Below are positions 17,891 through 20,000 of a stretch of 20,000 nt of DNA, piece by piece (within the stretch, counting starts at the first letter, position 1; every line of letters begins with the position of its first letter). The position numbers and the translations under genes were made by a program. The notes beneath the pieces were generated by a model. It did not search any database and was not told the DNA's origin. It saw only the letters and a list, made by a program, of their open reading frames with translations. Source of the stretch: Paulinella micropora (Eukaryota > Cercozoa > Imbricatea > Euglyphida > Paulinellidae); NCBI GenBank assembly GCA_019918135.1, contig WBZZ01000407.1, positions 137,501-157,500 on the forward strand. The letters are read 5' to 3'.

Positions 17891-19845
17891 TATGCAGCGC
17901 TGCTTCCTCATCGGAACCGACTTCATCTGCACATGCATCTTCCAAAATCTTGTTTTCTTTGGGGACCACCATACGTTGGCGGTATTCTTCCTATTCTTGT
18001 AGTTTTCCCGGAGTGTGCATGCCAGAGTGCAATCGTGCCTCCGAACAGGAGCAGAAGCTTTGGACCGCTGGACCCCGCCCAAACGCTTTGACAGCTTTCA
18101 GTACGTGGCCATGGTAGCGCTCCTGAAGTTGGCAGCGGTTTCATTCTGGACCAGCTTCCACGCTTGCTCCTTCTTCTCCTTGCATAACCTTCTGACCGCC
18201 TCACTCGCCTCTTTATATCTTTGCCAGGCTTCTTGGTTGGCCTCATTCCTTCGCCAGAGGTAGTATGCCTCTCTCCGTCGCGCAATCATCTCCCTAAGAC
18301 TCTCATCAAAACATGCATTAGTAAACACTGTGCTAATCACCCGAACTCCGAGTCCCAAGACATTCGCGGCTGCGCCCGTGAAAGCTCGGACCACTAAGCT
18401 AGCGACCCTATCTACCTCCTGCTGAAGCACATCCGGGCCCTCCACTGCTGATAGATCTGGGAGGCCATCTGGCAACAGCCCCGATATACCAGCTGCAAAG
18501 GTCTCGTCGTACTTCAACCTAAGCTTAGATAGCTCACTCTCCTTACCCTGAGCTACCCTGCCTATCAAGCGCTCTGCATTGAATGCTTTGTACCTCTTTA
18601 CCTGCTTTTTGGGGGGTGGCTGTCCCCCCCAGACCAGTTCCGCCCACACAGCTTTGTGGTCGGTATCAAGGTCTACCTCGTCGATGCCGAAGCTCGCCTC
18701 CTCCGCCAGCTCGGGAGAGGCGCAGATGTAATCCAGCAGATGCCTTCGTCCACCTACATGTTCCTGCTTAGACCACCAATAATTGTCCCCCCGTGGTTGC
18801 GAAAACCCCTTGAAATTGCGCAACCCCGTGGTAACAAGCATCGCAGCCAGCAACTCACCATTCTCACTTCTAACCCCTGTACCCTCTCATCTATCTCGCC
18901 AAAGGGGCCCACCACTCCCTCCTCCCGCGCTTTTCTGGCGGGCCCAAGCTTAGCATTAGCATCACCAACCGTTACCACATGATATTTGGTGGTGAAGTAG
19001 GAGACGGCCGCCTGCCACGCCTCATAGGCTGCAATAGATTCCTCTCGTTGATTTTCTTGGGGGAAGTAGCAGTTGCCGACGAACACATCCGACGCCGTCG
19101 CGCTCCCAGACGACAGTCTCACCCACAATTGCTGTGGGTGTGGAACAGGCGCCTGTACAATGGTAGCGCACGGTGCCAGATAGTTGGCCACCAACGTCAA
19201 GACTCCCCCCAAGAGACGCGAGCCCGCACCAGTTGCAGCCGCATTGCCGAGGTCTGCGAAGCAGTTGACTTGGAGCTTCTCCACCTTCTGCGACGATAGG
19301 TTGTGCTCCTGGACTCCGACGATCACCCAGCCTCGCTCCTTGTAGTGCTCCTGCCATTCCCCAAAGCCTGGGCTATCCACACCCACTTTGCCTTGCCAAT
19401 TATGTGAGGCCACCCTCAGTGTGAAGCATTTCACAAATTTGGAAGAACGAAGCTGGTGCCGATGCCTGCGCTTCGGTTGAGCCCGCCTGGAGCACTCCGC
19501 CACCCTCCACGGCCCATCCTGCACCCTCCGCCCCAGCTCCTCCAGCTCCCGCATCCCGCCCCACTCAGCCGAGGGAGATTCACCGCCTAAGGCTTCGCCC
19601 TGGGGCTCGTCGACTTCCACGTCAAGCACCCAGTAGCCAAATCCCTGCTTGCGAAGCTCCCTCTGCATCTCTACATACTGGGCACCCCCCCCCGTGCAGC
19701 CCGCTGCTTCTCTCTTTCCCGGAAAGTCCTACCCGTCGCAACGTAAGCCTTCCCCGTGAAGAACTTACGCTCCCGCAGCAGCCGCACCATCAGCTCCGCC
19801 TCCTCACTAGACACATTTAATCCGCAAATGCCGCCCGCTGCCTCT
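17888..19845 (-). pseudogene. LINE ORF with APE-type endonuclease, 5' part, broken
   Basis: The minus strand carries a non-LTR retrotransposon protein. An N-terminal basic segment (about 19845-19696: LMVRLLRERKFFTGKAYV) leads, across a 9-nt C run at 19685-19693 that shifts the frame, into the endonuclease/exonuclease/phosphatase domain. Its motifs are SHNWQGK, GVQEHNL, NCYFP, GDANAKLG, LLDYI and DTDHKAVWAEL, so the catalytic Asn, Glu, Asp, Asn, Asp and His positions are all present. A second frameshift lies at the GGGG run (18874-18877 on + as CCCC), between the GDANAKLG and LLDYI motifs. The linker with WRRNEANQEAWQRYKE follows. An in-frame TGA at about 18096-18098 replaces a Trp expected before KLSKRLGGV. 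Another frame change near 18020-18040 leads to ILEDACADEV and on to about 17888. The RT domain is missing here. LINEs usually lose their 5' end, so loss of the 3' part points to interruption or deletion. Confidence 0.85.
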
Positions 19846-19901
19846 GCCCGCTAATTCCACCTCGACTTCCCCAAACAAGAGCCATGAGTATGATGAGCAA
19901 C

Positions 19902-19902
19902 T

Positions 19903-20000
<98 letters not shown>
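19902..20000. repeat. (AG)n microsatellite
   Basis: About 98 nt of AG repeats with two AAAG interruptions run to the window edge and probably beyond. They lie directly upstream (minus-strand sense) of the LINE 5' region. Confidence 0.95.

Overview
The window is nuclear DNA from a eukaryote. It contains spliceosomal GT-AG introns, tRNA-derived SINEs, fragments of non-LTR retrotransposons (LINEs), long microsatellites and C2-type zinc-finger proteins. Nothing suggests bacterial operons or ribosome binding sites. The host cannot be fixed from sequence alone. A repeat-rich alga, other protist or early-branching fungus is a reasonable guess, because a Crinkler-type NTPase-nuclease, a Polinton-like DNA polymerase relic and a DUF7869-type transposase gene occur together.

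Region 1 (1-4917, + strand): a repeat-filled leader (G runs, a duplicated 70-bp block, a GCTGTT minisatellite, AG and CT tracts) precedes a seven-exon gene. Its splice phases all agree and the reading frame is continuous (about 1261 residues). The predicted protein joins a degenerate SET domain, a DUF7869-like transposase/RNase-H-like core and a C-terminal RanBP2-type zinc finger. Region 2 (5272-7924, - strand): an AT-rich relic of a Polinton/adintovirus/PLV-like element. It holds the N-terminal part and exonuclease of a protein-primed family B DNA polymerase (two frame breaks, polymerase domain missing) and a small intact gene with an AP2-like segment and a zinc-finger-like tail. A near-identical 15-nt TATA-containing motif precedes both genes. 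Region 3 (8081-9540): a diverged tandem duplication, then an exon encoding heptad-repeat coiled coil.

Region 4 (9895-11795): six SINE-like units, all on the + strand, chained through (ATT)n tracts. They belong to three families with different heads but a recognisably common 3' tail, as expected if one LINE machinery mobilised all of them. A 560-nt pyrimidine tract follows. Region 5 (13069-14801): a long exon for a Crinkler-type P-loop NTPase fused to a restriction-endonuclease-like domain. It begins exactly at a good splice acceptor and is in phase with a CAG/GT site at the end of the coiled-coil exon at 9496. The whole SINE chain may therefore lie inside one large intron.

Region 6 (15775-20000, - strand): LINE remnants. 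An endonuclease-bearing part (about 17888-19845) and a reverse-transcriptase fragment (15775-16141) are in the same orientation and correct order. They are separated by about 1.7 kb bounded by short inverted repeats and TA dinucleotides, which suggests one LINE split by a later DNA transposon. The window ends in an (AG)n microsatellite.

No database or alignment program was used. Family names rest on motif recognition, and gene models on splice consensus and phase.
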